64,000 nt of DNA from Cladopsammia gracilis (Eukaryota; Cnidaria; Anthozoa; Scleractinia; Dendrophylliidae). The notes beneath the pieces were generated by a model. It saw only the letters and a list, made by a program, of their open reading frames with translations, made no database searches and was not told where the DNA came from. Within the stretch, counting starts at the first letter, position 1. The number at the start of each line of letters is the position of its first letter. Of this stretch, positions 47,126-59,830 are shown piece after piece. The translations under genes and the position numbers were made by a program. The stretch covers positions 307,001-371,000 of the forward strand of contig JAJGOT010000258.1 in NCBI GenBank assembly GCA_022457155.1. The letters run 5' to 3'.

Positions 47126-47879
47126 CGTTCGTTAAAATTTGGGGGTATCCAACGCGAAACGCGACGTTGATGTCTATTTTCTTTTTGTCAAATTCAACTC
47201 AGTTGAATTTGTTATATTTCTTAGATTTTATAGTACGTTATTGCATTTATAGCTTTATTCATTGTACGTTGTTTCGTTCAAGAGTTTTCAAATTTTCTAC
47301 CTGAGCCGGTTGTGTGGTCCGATGAAGGGCCAGTAGGATAATAACGTTTTCGTTTTGGGGTTGGTCCTGAATGACGCGTCCAGTCAAATACATTTGAGGT
47401 AGATTGCCGCCAACCAAAGCACAGCCAGGTATCGAAGTTACAAGATGCTAGAGAAGCAGCTAAGGAAATAGAAATAAAAAAAAATAATTCATTTTGATTG
47501 AGTACTCACAACTTAGTCTTGTTGAATTCTACAAGATACACAAAGTATACAACTACATCACTGTTATCTGTTCATATTATTTTACGATTATTTTACGAAA
47601 TAAAAAAACACATTGACAAAATAAAAAAAAAAATAACATAACGGGCCAAAAAACTATGCAGGCAAATAAAATGCTATTAAAGTTACATAACTTGCCAGTT
47701 AAAAATAAATACGAAGGTGTGTGGTGGTTTTGCTGAATTTAGTTAGTAACATGCAATGGGGCTAACGTTTTGGGTCTCAAGTGTCAGCGGATGAAGCGAA
47801 CTTAGCCCGAAAGGTGTCGGGGGTTGAGCGGGGACAAAGTGAGCCTGCTCCAATGCTTTTAATTTTGTCATTTATAATA

Positions 47880-47917
<38 letters not shown>

Positions 47918-48857
47918 TGCATTTGTATAGCGCAAATTCTATATACATATTCAAATGCGCTTCACAATCAATCAGACCCACCCCACCCATGAACAAGTAC
48001 TGACACTGAGGGTGGTCACAGCCAGGGTTTGTTACGTCCTCAGTGGTTCTTTTACGTCCCCATGGGAGACGGGACCGCCATTTCTACGTGGTCATCCGAG
48101 CCACGTGAAGGTCAACTACCATTAGCACGAAAAATGTTACATTCCAATAGCGTGTAAAAATTGCCATATTTCCAATGCATTGTCATAAATTAACACGCCA
48201 GAATTTATAAACAATCTGTTAACACTATTCAGCTTGGGATTAGGGGGGGGGGGGGGGGGCACAAAAAGCCTGCGCATAATTTGAATATTCATAACTTTTA
48301 TAATATGGAAGCAAACACCACCAAACCGCATTTTCTTAAATTTCATCTCACAACGATTCGGTATGACATTTTATTGTTCACATAACTTTGATTTCTCTTA
48401 AACCTGTTGAGGAGTAATTTTAAGTTTACACCTTTTGCTGTTCATTAGCAGAAAATATAAATTCATTTGTGTGAATAGTTAGTAGCGTGGAAATATTTTC
48501 ATTTACACCAAAAGATCATTCATTTAGGCGAAAATAACTTCATTAACGATTTTGGCATAAGAAGTACCATTCAATGATATTAACAGACAATCATTGGTAT
48601 CCTTTAACATTCATTAGCTCGAAACGTACTTTCATTTGCGCCATAATCAACTTCAATATACAGTAATAGTAATGTGCAAAAATTTGAGCCAATTGACAAT
48701 CATTTTAGTGTATGTAAATTTCATTAGCGAGTTTTACATAAACACCCACATCTCATAGCATTAACAGACGACTATTTTCACAACCTAGAGTACTGAACAT
48801 GTTTGACGAAGGATTTTAATAGCGGAGCTCTTGCCTGGCCGAAGGCCAGGCTGCGCA
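47126..48857. other. Gap without gene; (TAA)n microsatellite
   Basis: A TAA/AAT repeat lies at about 47874-47920 and a G-run at about 48244-48259. The rest has no protein-like frame. Confidence 0.45.
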
Positions 48858-49160
48858 GCCCCATACTCATAGAACCATAAGAGAACCATAGAACCCATGG
48901 CCGTCATTTTTCATGGTCATGGCTAGCGGAATGTTTCGCGGGCGCGTTGTCACACCGCCGCCGACGCCGACGCCGCCGTCGCTTAAGGTTAACTCGCGGG
49001 CGCGTAGACCGTCGCAAAACATGTGCGTATGACGCCACACCGGGATCTTTGCAATTTTCACGTCACCTGGGAAAACACTGCTGTGTTTCAGCGGAGAAAA
49101 CCGTTTAAATTAAAGTCGTTATTCTCCTGAATTTTTTCGCGGTTTGCTACTCAAGACAAA
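48858..49160. repeat. Dispersed repeat with TTTCGCGGGCGCGTTG, copy 1
   Basis: CCATACTCATAGAACCATAA, GAACCCATGGCCGTCATTTT and TCATGGCTAGCGGAATGTTT recur at 59527-59610. The later part (GGAGAAAACCG ... TTTTTTCGCGGTTTGCTACT) also recurs at 52090-52150 and 59780-59830. Confidence 0.75.
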
Positions 49161-49989
49161 GATACTAATTATGGGATACTCAGAAGCCGCTATAGTGGAA
49201 ATAGAAGAGCTTTCAGAGATAAAATCTTGCTTCGAGGATGGGAGCAATGCGGGAAGATGTTTGTCACTTCGGGTTTCAGAACTGAAAAGAAGCGGAGATT
49301 TAAACAATTTCCAAGCAGTGGATGGACTTAAAGGTAAAACAAAATACATTTTATTTTTCGATGGGAATTTAAGTTGATATCAATCTGTGATTGACTTTTT
49401 TGTGTTCTCGCTAGTTTTCGGGAGAATTGTTTATAACGCGCTCAATTAAATTCAGTTGTTTTGATTTCTTTCATCGGAGACATCTCGGCCTCGAATCATG
49501 AGCTCTTAATGGTTCGCGTTTTGCTTTTAAACATAAACTTATGGAGATTTGAATAACATTTTTCGAAAGAAGATTGTGTTGTCCATTTTTATGTGTTTGT
49601 TCATTCATTACATAGATTGAAAAGCGATTTTATGTAAACAAAACAGGACTTAGATTTTCTGTCTTCACTCGCGTCGCCTCATGTTATGCAAACATGTTTG
49701 TGTATTTTTGCAATTTTGATTTCCAAATCAGTTTCTCGGGCAATTTTTGACAAACGAAAACTGTATTTTATTCGGAAAGTAGTCGTACTAGTTATTCTAG
49801 ACAGAGAAAAGTTGTTTTTGTGAACTTTTGTACGGTCTGAATGTACTGTGTAGACTGTCGGGTAATACTGTTTTTTTTAGAATTGCTAAAATTGAAAATA
49901 GCCCGGTCGTCAATCTTAATTCTTGTGCTTCCGACCTTTCACCTTAATTAAGTTTCACCTTAGTTAAGCTTGTTCCTTTTCTCCGGCTC
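49161..49989. other. Gap without gene
   Basis: A 77-codon frame at 49144-49377 begins in the dispersed repeat and shows no family feature. Confidence 0.35.
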
Positions 49990-51320
49990 ATTTCGATTTT
50001 TACCGTAATTTGAACTTGCAAGAACCTGTTAATTTAACAGTCCAAACCGAATTTTTGAACAAACTTGAAAACAGATTAAGTGAGAGCGAAATTTTATCCT
50101 GCGAAGAATTTTTATCTTTGGCTGAAATTACCCACGCAATGCGTGGACTTTCTTCAGGGAAAACCCCCGGTTCAGACAGATTACCTCAAGAATTTTACGC
50201 TAAATTCTGGGATCTTTTAGGCCCTATTCTGTTCGAAATTATAAATTTAGTTTGGAAAATAATTCTCTCAGTGATTCAATGCAAGGAAGCGTGACTAGAT
50301 TACTTTACAAGAAAGATGATAAGAAAAACCTCAAAAATTGGTGACCCGGCCATTTCGCTACTCAATGTTCATTACAAAATGTGTTCAAAAGTTCTTACAA
50401 ACAGACTTTCAAAAGTGTTACCCTCGATTATTTCAAGAAGGTCAAACTTGTTCCTTCCCAGGTAGGACGATTTTTGAGAATTTCTTTCTCTTGCGTGACT
50501 CTCTAGATTATATAAATATTACCAATGAAACTGGTATCTTGCTGAATATCTACATTATACTGTCAAGCAAATATGAAAATTATAGTTTATGGTTTTTTGA
50601 CTAAAGAAATTCCACTCGAGTGGGGGGTGAGGCAGGGAGATCCCTGGTCTCCACTTTTGTACATTTTATGCGCAGACGTTTTGGCTACCAATATAAGAAA
50701 GGATGATACTATTGAAGGTTTTCTCCTTCCAGAAGCTCGAGGAAAGCGTTTTAAAATTCGCCAATATGTGGATAACTCCACATGTTTTGTAAATGACATT
50801 TTTTCTTTAGACAAATCGTTTACCTTACTTCACAAATACGAGACAGGTACAGGGACTAAATTAAATGTGGCAAAGAGTACTTAAGCCATGAAGTCCAGAC
50901 ACTCCTTATGACCTGACGTGGATGTCAAGAATGCGAATCTTGGGTGTCTGGTTTAGCAATGGTACTGCAAATGTGGAACCAGATAACTGTTTACCACGCC
51001 TTTCCAAGCTAGATTAAAATTTGAACCTGTGGAAGGGTGTGGGGTGTTTTCACTCCCACCGTATCGGTACTACTCAATACTAGGTTTTTAGTTAATGTTA
51101 AGACTATTTTCTTTTACCTATTGGACTTCTGCTGTCGACGAGAATGACATGCGAGCACGCTTTTTCATAGAGACCATACTTTATGGTATATGGGTTTTTC
51201 GAAATAAAGCAACTTTTCACAATAGCACCGAGAACTCTCGGGCCACTGTAACGGACATAAGGAATGACATCACAACACAGTTGCAAATTGACCGACGGGG
51301 GGGTGGGGGGTGAGGTACTT
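49990..51320 (+). pseudogene. L1/Tx1-like retrotransposon reverse transcriptase fragment
   Basis: Plus-strand pieces in changing frames. 50010-50294 has ITHAMRGLSSGKTPGSDRLP. 50338-50604 has FQEGQTCSFPGRTIFENF. 50573-50884 has WGVRQGDPWSPLLYILCADV and YVDNST where the catalytic YADD should be. 51095-51313 has the C-terminal ILYGIWVFRNKATF. Several frame changes and the altered active site show it is dead. It is a different copy from the one at 29870-40327. Confidence 0.82.
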
Positions 51321-53004
51321 TGCAAATTTTTAGGCGGGGGTGTGATGCTGGGAACTATACTAGACCTATACTAGACCTATACTAGGCCATTTTAGCTGCA
51401 TTTTGCAACCATATTCTAGACTAAACACCGAAAAATCCTACCCTATCCTAGACCTTTTCTAGACTCGCTATTTTGCAGAAACTCATTCACTATCACAGTC
51501 TAAGATACCAGGGGTCAGTGAAAATGTCATACAGCACACCTTACCGATTATTAAATGCCATTTGCCAGTAAACCTCGTCTAGACTAAATTCTTCATGCAA
51601 CTCATCAGTTTCGTAGAAAATGATACCCTATTCTAGACCAAAAATATATGATTACTATACCCTATCCCAGACTAAACTGCCTGAAAACCATACCCTTCAC
51701 AGCGGCACATACCTATATAGCTCATATATGGGAGTACCCCCCTCCCCCACCCCCCCCCCCCCCCGCCCCCCCACTGCAAACAGAAATTTTCTGCTTTGTG
51801 GTGTCATCTGAATATCTGTGAAATACAACAGTCAAAGCTTCTGACTCTAATAATTTAGCTACTGGCAACTCATCATTCATTACTAAAAATGACTAAAGTA
51901 ATCATGTGCAAACCAGAAAGGACTGCAAACCGGAACTGACCTTGTATTATTGTAACCGGAAATGACTAGCTTTAACTCAGGATGCCTTGTAACCGGAAAT
52001 GACTAACCTCTCAGGATAATATTGTAAACTTTAGGGATTTGTTATTGATAAATAAAACATTTAAAAAAAATCACTGTTGTGTTTAGCGGAGAAAACGGTT
52101 TGCAAAATCGTTTTTTCCTGCTTTTTTTTCGCGGTTTGCTACTCAAGAGAGGTTTCACATTTCTCAAACAGTGAGCTTTTGTGGAATTTGTGCAGTCTAA
52201 ATGTTCTGTGCAGACGGTCTCGTAATAAGCTTACTGTTTTTGAGAATTGCTAAAATTAATAGCCTGGTCATCAATCTTAATTCTAATTTTTCTTGTGCTT
52301 CCGACCTTTCACCTAAGTTAAGCTTATCATCATCGTTTCTGTTCAGAGAGCTCCGCTGTTAGGCTAAGCCTATCTATATATTAGATTAAAGCCTTCTCTT
52401 TTTCGCTAGGTAGTCTGTGGTTTTGGAATTGTGATACATGTTTTGAGTTATAGGATCCCTTAAAGTGCCTTTGAAATGAAATTTTCGTTCCCGTTTTTAT
52501 ACAAAAAAGTTGAAGTCCGTGTTCCACTGATTCACAATTTTCCATTTTAAGTTATGGTCAAGCGCGCAATCTATTTTTTCTTACCTCAAAGTTGGTCTAT
52601 TTGTGCCAAAAATATGGGACAACCAGCGCGCAAATATGCAAATTAGGACTTGTGACGTCAACATTTGCGCAGACCTTTGTAATCAACATGGTAATCAAAA
52701 TTCATCGTCGAAGCGACACAATTTTTTTTTGCATTTTTGAACCACTCATTACGTCACCATGTTATTTGCTTCTGCTTCTGTTTTTCTGCCGTAAGGATCA
52801 GTTTGCCGTTTCTTTTGTTTCACTTTACGTATTAATACTGATCGAGGTCTGAAAACCCAGATCCGGCCATTCTCAACGGCTTGTTGTGGTGATTGTGTAT
52901 TCTATGTTCCTTTTTATGCTAGTTCCAGGCCCCAGGACACGAAAAGTTCATTTTTGACAAAATTTGGACGTCCAAAAAATAGTTTTCGTTAGTGCATATA
53001 TAAC
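51321..53004. other. Gap without gene
   Basis: Contains tandem CTATACTAGAC words (51354-51400), C-runs near 51740-51770, copies of dispersed repeats (52080-52330 and 52782-52920). No coding sequence. Confidence 0.45.
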
Positions 53005-53798
53005 TTAAGGTGGTTCCCAACAGTTTCCAGCACTTTTCAAGACTTAGAATTTGATGGGTCATTATAACCACTCTTTCTCAGTTGATGCTACAATCATGAT
53101 ATCAAACGAATGCCCAATGATTGGTGCACACGTTGTTATCATTTCTGTGACACAATATGTTACTATAGCAACAGTATAACGTGCTAAAAACACCCTTAAT
53201 TTTAGCTTTAAGTGTTAATAACTCAAAAATGTCTCGGTGAACCCCATTTTTATTGTTGAATTTTGATCAGTAGGATCAGATGCAACTTTTGGCAAAGTTT
53301 AAAAAATTCTGCAAGTAGATCTAAACCCCAACTGAACCCGCCAAAAAATACTGTAGGTGGGGTTCAGAGCCACCTTAAATTTTCGAAAATTTAAGGTGGG
53401 TCTGAACCCCAACTACAGAATTTTGTTAAACTTTGCCAAAAGTTGCATCTTATCCTACTGATCAAAATTGGACAATAAAAAATGGGGTACGCCGAGTCAT
53501 TTTTGAGTTATTAACACTTAAAATTTTGTAGACCAAGTACGTCAGGTCGAAGATCCAGAGAGGGTTTTCCAAAATTATCTCTTGATGACAATTAAATCGG
53601 TATTATATTATACAGGGAATGACGCCATAACGTTGCTATGGCAGCTCCGATTTCCGTAAAACTTACCTCATCTGAAACTTTAATCTTTGTCTAGTACAGC
53701 TGTGGCAATCGATTTTCCGTTGGATCGTTTGTGGTGGTACACAAGATTCTCAAAGCTAAACGGTATCGTCACTCAAAAACCCAGTCGAGCCACCTTAA
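53005..53798. mobile_element. MITE-like element with TTAAGGTGG ends and internal palindrome
   Basis: Begins TTAAGGTGG and ends CCACCTTAA. Internally about 53205-53330 pairs with 53410-53530 (TTTGCCAAAAGTTGCATCT and its complement, and GGGGTTCAGA with TCTGAACCCC). The centre is CTTAAATTTTCGAAAATTTA. This looks like an element inserted into or duplicated within itself. Confidence 0.6.
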
Positions 53799-55892
53799 AG
53801 CTATGTTTTTGTGAGTCGGCAAGAGTCAAACTGAGTTTATTATGAGAACAAGAACTCTACGAGTAGTAAAATCGGGCTTTAAGTACGTTGGCGCGAAAAT
53901 CTTCTAACATTGATTTTTTTATAAAACTTTTGCTACAGCTAGGTTTTATACTATTCGTGTCAGAAATGCAAAAAGAATGGGCGATCCTAATTTTGAAAAA
54001 TTGGTCTTCCTTAATGCATATGACCCCAAGGTCTGTTAGTCTAAAAATATTGCAAATATTTTAGAGCATGTTAGAGATTTATCAATCTCTAAAGTGCTGC
54101 TTTCCTTCCCAAATTTTATGCGAGTAAGTCTGTTAAGCAAATTCATTCAACTGGTGACGTCCCTTAAAAGAAATCTAATCTTTAAACGATAGCATTTGCA
54201 AACTCTGACAACCGCAAGTTGGCAGGATTCGATGTCGCTCGGGTAGAAAAATGGAAAAAGTTTAAACTTCCTACATTGGTTTTTTGCTCATTTTTTTCAC
54301 AATCTGTCTAGAATTGGCAAAGAAAATTATCTATAAAAAAATACTGTTCAAAGTTCCCGCCATGGCTTTTTTCCCTTGTTTACCAGTTCCGCCTGATGCA
54401 AAACAATGGATTGAATGTTTACACATTTCGATCTAACACCTATGATCCATTTTTAATCAGGATCCGTTATAATGTTTCCAATACAAAACCATATTCGCTT
54501 GCCAATTATATCAATGTTTGCGCATTGTTAGCTGTCAGATCGATAAATTGGTTTCACTATTGCCGATACGAGGACAAGAGGACAAACGATAGAAATAGGT
54601 AGCATGGTGGCAACCCCCCCCCCCCCCCCCTCTTTGTACGTCCGAGGGTTAAATACTGTCTCATGTCACTAATAAATTAAAGTACATAGAATGTATTGAA
54701 CGAACAATTGCAAAAAAAAAAAAAACAACAAACTCAAATTCCACCTTGAAAAATGGAAGCCGTTAAGAGATATTGAACGAACGATTACATAAGCTTGTGT
54801 TTAATTACTTTTGCACTGCTGGAATTTACTGTTTTTAAAACTTTCGTCTTCTGTAACATAAAGTTAAGTATCGTAATGTGTTGTAGCGTAATGTAATGTA
54901 GTCAATAGGTTAATTTTTTTTTCTTTCGCGTGAACCTATTTTTCCTAATTTAGTTGAAAGTTGTAAGTTAATGTAAAATAAAAAAAAATAAAAAAAAACG
55001 CGCACGAATGTTGCCCAACTTTCGGTCCTCCTAGAACATGCTTAAAATCAAAATATCGCTCACCCAAACGCCTCATTTGAAAAAAAAGCTGATTAGTATA
55101 TCAGCCCGGTTTAACAATTCATTTATTTCATAATAATGTTACAGTTTGCATGGGCCTAGCCAGACCTTTTTCCGTTTAAGCCCGTGATATTTTATTTGGG
55201 GTATAAAATAGGAGCGCCGAAGGCGCGGGCCTCTGGAGGGGTCTGAGGGCATGCCCCCCGCCCAAGGAAATTTTGAAATCTAGAGGCTCGGAAATGCTAT
55301 TTTCAGCGTTCTCCTCGATATATTTCGTCCAAAAATCGATCTGGATTCAGTGAAAAATAACAGGTATTTTTAGTGCTTATGCAATATGTCCGAGGTTTAT
55401 ATTCTGGTCTTAGTACACTAAACAACGTTTTACAAAAGCTCGACGTGTGCAGAGAGGAATATCGGCGCAAGGACGAAATGATATGGTAAGGAATTGATCT
55501 GGTAAGGAATGATCTGGAATGATCGGCGCAAGAACGAAATGATCCGGTAAGACGAAATGATCTGGTAAGGAATTGATCATCGATTGCAATATGTGATAAA
55601 TTCCTCTAGGCGGCGCGCCATCTTGTAATAGCGTAGAAATCGTGCGCGCGCAATGTTCAGTTTTTATGTTTTACGTTTTATTATGATGCACAACGAAAAT
55701 TGAGTATATCAACATCCGAACTGGTGGTCATACCAGTTTTACCGCTGACAGACAAAAACCTAATCCTTTGCTTTATACAAATTAAAAAGCACAGCCGATT
55801 TCTTTTCCGACTATGACTTATGAAGATAACTAACGGTTATTAACATGCTTCGTCGATGAACAGATCATAGTCATAACCGCGACTGTTATTGA
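53799..55892. other. Gap without gene
   Basis: No protein-like frame. Short imperfect repeats GATCTGGTAAGGAAT occur at about 55490-55580; a C-run lies at 54617-54630. Confidence 0.4.
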
Positions 55893-57033
55893 CTATCTGT
55901 CACTCGATTCAAATGCAAGCCTTCTTGGCTTGCTTGCACAGACATACCTGATGACTCTTTCCGGGTCAATAGGCATCTCTCTATATGCGTGCATAAGAGC
56001 AAGGGACGATAGCCGCTCTGTAAGCATAGTAGATCGCATGTATGTTTTCACTCTTCTGAATGATCTCTGTGGTGTCGCATTCGACACTGGCATGGTTAGG
56101 AGAATAGTGAGCACAGTGGTGACATGCGGGTAAAGGTCTTCACCTGTGCAGCTTAGTGTATCCACTAGGCTCTTCGGTTTCTCTCCCTCGGCAAGAGACC
56201 ATCTCTTTTTTCACCGGAAGATTTCGTTGTCGAAGACCTCTCTATCACTTAAGTCGTTGGAGTAGGCGTTGTAAATCTTGTTTGTGGTATCTCTTTTCAG
56301 TGATCCGAGCTGGGTAGGTATGAGGTATTGACCCAGGAACCGGTCATGGTACACAAGCAGCCGGTCATTGAGTTCTTGGATGAGATGATCGACAAGCGGT
56401 AAGTAGAGGGCTCTGTGCCAATACTGCTGTGGAGTGGCTGTGGGAACATTGGGTCGGTTACGCTGGACTAGCAGACACTCTTGGCATGCTGGGCTCGATA
56501 TTACAACCTGCTGCCAACTCCTTTGCACGCTCAAACAGTTCGTGCCAAACCATTTGGTCGTTTCTTTCATCCTTTAATATGCCAATCGCTACCTTTGACT
56601 CTTTGGCTGCCTCCATGAGGTCGATAGATTAACCTTGAAGCGTGGTGGATAGTGCAACTGTATTTGAAAGGACATGCTCTGTGACACAAAGCGCAATGAT
56701 AAAGACGAACTTCCGGATGGAGCACAAGTACCCTCTCGCTTTGGCATCACCATCCTCTGCAACGCTCTCTAGTGCCTGTACTACCACTGGAAAAGCTGTC
56801 CGGAACGTATACAACGAGTCAGCTCTGCTTGCCCATCGCGTCTCGCGGAGGGTTCGTAGTTTGGCGCGACTTTGCATTTCATCTATTACTGCGGTATCTT
56901 GAGACAAACACTCCTGAAACAAAAACAGTCTCTTTGCAGAGTAATCGAACGCAAAAGCTATATGCTGTACTGAGGTTCCGAGCATGTTTCTCACCAGGGT
57001 CTCCTTACAGGCATGTCCAATTGCCAGGTTCAA
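55893..57033 (-). pseudogene. hAT-superfamily transposase remnant (ZMYM1-like)
   Basis: Read leftward. 56629-57033 and 56211-56570 hold middle parts (TRWASRADSL and YWHRALYLPLVDHLIQELNDR). 55893-56165 has the C-terminal dimerisation domain (LYPHVTTVLTILLTMPVSNA, RSFRRVKTYMRSTM). Three frames and internal stops show decay; the N-terminal zinc finger and the terminal repeats were not found. Confidence 0.82.
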
Positions 57034-57770
57034 TGAGCCAGCCTTTCATGGACATAAACGGCGTCCGGAAATTCCTGTTAAACCCGGGCTTAATGGCTTA
57101 TATAAAAAGGTTGGCTACGCACCTGGTTTGAGTTATCCATACACTGTGAACCTTTGAAAACACAAATCATGAATGAATGAATGGGAAAGCGTTTTAAAAT
57201 CCTTTATGTAAACAGTGAGCAACGTCATCGTTCACCGGCGAATTCGATAATATATCGCCAAATGTTAAACGGCTAATAATAAGGAACATACTTTAGATAA
57301 ACATTATTAGAGTTTACCGATGCAGGTTCTAATAATATTGTGTGCGCGAGTGTCGTCATACGGGCGGCGATGCCGACCCATCGTCGTTTTGTACTCACTC
57401 GCGGCTTCGCTGCTCGCGTAATAAAGTGCGTAACCCAAATAGAAGTGCTTGCTCGTAAGCTATAAATGCGACCCCTAGAGAAAACAAGCCTTTGCAACTA
57501 AACTAAGGATCCCTTCGTCTTGCTTTTCAAAACCGGTTTTGCGTTTAACAAAATATATTTCACAAACCAACCATGACGCTATATATAAAATGATGATCCC
57601 TCGTGGAAATTTCTTAATGTATAGTCCCTAATAAGATGTATTTTTCGGATCGACAACTATCTCTTTCAGGTCGTCAATAAATTTCTCCATTTGTACGACT
57701 CGTACGATTCGACAACCATTCAGTGTGCCCAACACGCAAAATAAATCATTCAGTCAATAATAGTGTTACA
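57034..57770. other. Gap without gene
   Basis: No gene seen. Confidence 0.4.
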
Positions 57771-57848
57771 AATGAAATGAAGAATGATCCTCGCAGTTGT
57801 GAACGCAATTTAAGCAATTGCGAAAAGAAGCCTGAAAAAAAAATTCAG

Positions 57849-57899
57849 GACTTCAACGGGGTTCGAACCCGTGACCTCGCGATACCGGTGCGATGCTCT

Positions 57900-57919
<20 letters not shown>
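57849..57919 (-). tRNA. tRNA-Thr(GGT)-like sequence, copy 1
   Basis: 71 nt. On the minus strand GGCTTCATAGCTCAGTTGGT, AGAGC, an anticodon arm with GGT, and GGGTTCGAACCCC. The acceptor stem pairs GGCTTCA with TGAAGTC (one G-U). Position 33 of the anticodon loop is C, not the usual T, and one anticodon-stem pair is A-C, so it may be SINE-like and non-functional. Confidence 0.55.
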
Positions 57920-57934
<15 letters not shown>

Positions 57935-58100
57935 AGGTCAATTGTAGGTTCATATGTTCCCGTGAAAGGAGTGCATGTGAAATGATATATATGAAACAAA
58001 TCATATATGAACTGCGGAAATGAAATCAAATGAAGAATGATCCTCGCAGTTGTGAACGCAATTTAAGCAATTGCGAAAAGAAGCCTGAAAAAAAATTCAG

Positions 58101-58171
58101 GACTCCAACGGGGTTCGAACCCGTGACCTCGCGATACCGGTGCGATGCTCTACCAACTGAGCTATGAAGCC
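58101..58171 (-). pseudogene. tRNA-Thr(GGT)-like sequence, copy 2
   Basis: Same as copy 1 except for an additional acceptor-stem mismatch (TGGAGTC in place of TGAAGTC). Part of the tandem unit. Confidence 0.5.
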
Positions 58172-58321
58172 ACTGACTTTGGGAGCAGGTCAATTGTAGG
58201 TTCATATGTTCCCGTGAAAGGAGTGAATGTGAAATGATATATACGAAATAAATCATATATGAAATCAAATGAAGAATGATCCTCGCAGTTGTGAACGCAA
58301 TTTAAGCAATTGCGAAAAGAA

Positions 58322-58388
58322 GATTTATTTCACCTCTGGTTCCGCCCTCGAGCTGCGCCCTCGGGCGGAACCAGAGGTGAATAAATCT
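58322..58388. repeat. Hairpin GATTTATTTCACCTCTGGTT
   Basis: GATTTATTTCACCTCTGGTT and CCGCCCTCG pair with CGGGCGGAACCAGAGGTGAA and TAAATC across a short loop. A small MITE or hairpin insertion that truncated the third tandem unit. Confidence 0.65.
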
Positions 58389-59025
58389 GATATCCCCGAG
58401 TGAAAGGCCGATAAAATGCTTATTTTACACATTGGTGAGGTTTTCTAAAACAAAGAAACTATTTTAAAACTGTTCGGAGAATAACATTCCGTTCAATTCA
58501 AATGCAAAAAAGCATGATTCCGCAAGGCCGCATTGGGATTACGGCACATTACGAAGCGAGACGGTAAACATGTTTTGCTTTTGCCAAATTTGCATTGAGC
58601 ACGTTGCTTCGTTATGAGTAGACGGAGAGAGAGAGAGAGAGAGAGAGAAGAAAATGTATGAACAGTACTTGTGGTCTCGCCATGGCCCAACTGCCCGCCT
58701 TCATCTTTCGAAGATCAATGGAGTGGTTGCGGTGTGTTTTCCAAGGGAAACCGGCGGAAACATATTCAGGTTGAAGCGTAAAACGAGGCGTCATATATTA
58801 TTGAAGACCCGAAACCTGAATCGAGGTACCATACCACCGAATAATATAATGTTATTAACAATTCGCTTTTTGGTCGCGACCGGCAAGTTAATTACGTAGA
58901 AATAAGATTGATGAAGTTGTCTTTTTATGTAAACAAAAAATATTGACCGATGCTAGAGTGTTTTCCTTGTTATGTGCTATTTTGACTTCCCGTTTATGTT
59001 ATTCCATTATGAGTGGAATAAGTCG
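58389..59025. other. Gap without gene; (GA)n at 58625-58649
   Basis: The only notable element is a GA microsatellite. Confidence 0.45.
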
Positions 59026-59113
59026 AGGGGAAAAACTGGAGGGGAATAACTGCAGGGGAATAACTGCAGGGTAATAACTGCAGGGGAATAACTGCAGGGG
59101 AATAACTCAGCCC
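59026..59113. repeat. 14-bp tandem repeat
   Basis: AGGGGAATAACTGC repeats about five times, with one copy reading AGGGTAATAACTGC. Confidence 0.85.
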
Positions 59114-59526
59114 CGCACTCCCCTGTTACAATCAAAAGCCGCCACCAGCTTTTCAGACAGTTTAGTATTGGCGGGGAATATTCGATATAATCCCCTGCGA
59201 GAACAAAGAAAACCGAGCCATGTGGAAAATAAATAGTTTTATCCTGTAAGTAAAACATTTGTAAGTTTCTATTGCCTTCGACTCAATAAACCCTTTTTGC
59301 CTCAGATGTAACTATATTTTTGACTATTCAATGGTCTGTTGTTTCTGTACAAAGAATATTTACATTCAGCGGAGAAAAGTTCACGAAAACAGCGAATTAG
59401 AAAGTCTCTTATGCAGCCGTTACTTTGGTCGTGAGGAACCTAATAAGGGCTAAGTAGGAGCAAGAGTTTATAATTGGATACAGAGGACGTCCAGGGGCGT
59501 TTGTTGGGATATCTTAATTGCCCGGC
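59114..59526. other. Gap without gene
   Basis: Nothing recognised. Confidence 0.4.
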
Positions 59527-59830
59527 TGCGCAGCTCCATACTCATAGAACCAGAGAACCAAAGAACCCATGGCCGTCATTTTTCATGGTCATGGCTAGCG
59601 GAATGTTTCGCGGGCGCGTTGTGTGCCCGCCGCTGTCGCCGGCCGCCGCCGTCGCTTAGGGCTAACTCGCAGGCGCGTAGACCGTCGCAAAACATGCGCG
59701 TATGACGCCACACAACATCCGGGATCTTTGCAATTTTCACGTGAAATGGGAAAACACTTTTGACGTTTTGCTGTGTTTAGCGGAGAAAACCGATTCAAAT
59801 CCCTGCATTTTTTCGCGGTTTGCTACTCAA
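59527..59830. repeat. Dispersed repeat with TTTCGCGGGCGCGTTG, copy 2
   Basis: Matches 48858-49160 through most of its length, with small insertions (for example around 59700-59765). Confidence 0.75.

Larger units (their letters stand above)
57776..58330 (-). repeat. Tandem tRNA-containing units (~245 bp, two full plus a partial)
   Basis: GAAGAATGATCCTCGCAGTT and TTTAAGCAATTGCGAAAAGA recur at about 57777, 58029 and 58269. The first two units contain a tRNA-like gene; the third is cut off by the hairpin at 58322. Confidence 0.8.

Noticed and set aside
49144..49377. Host gene exon
   Set aside because: It starts inside a dispersed repeat, has no recognisable domain, and splice context could not be established.
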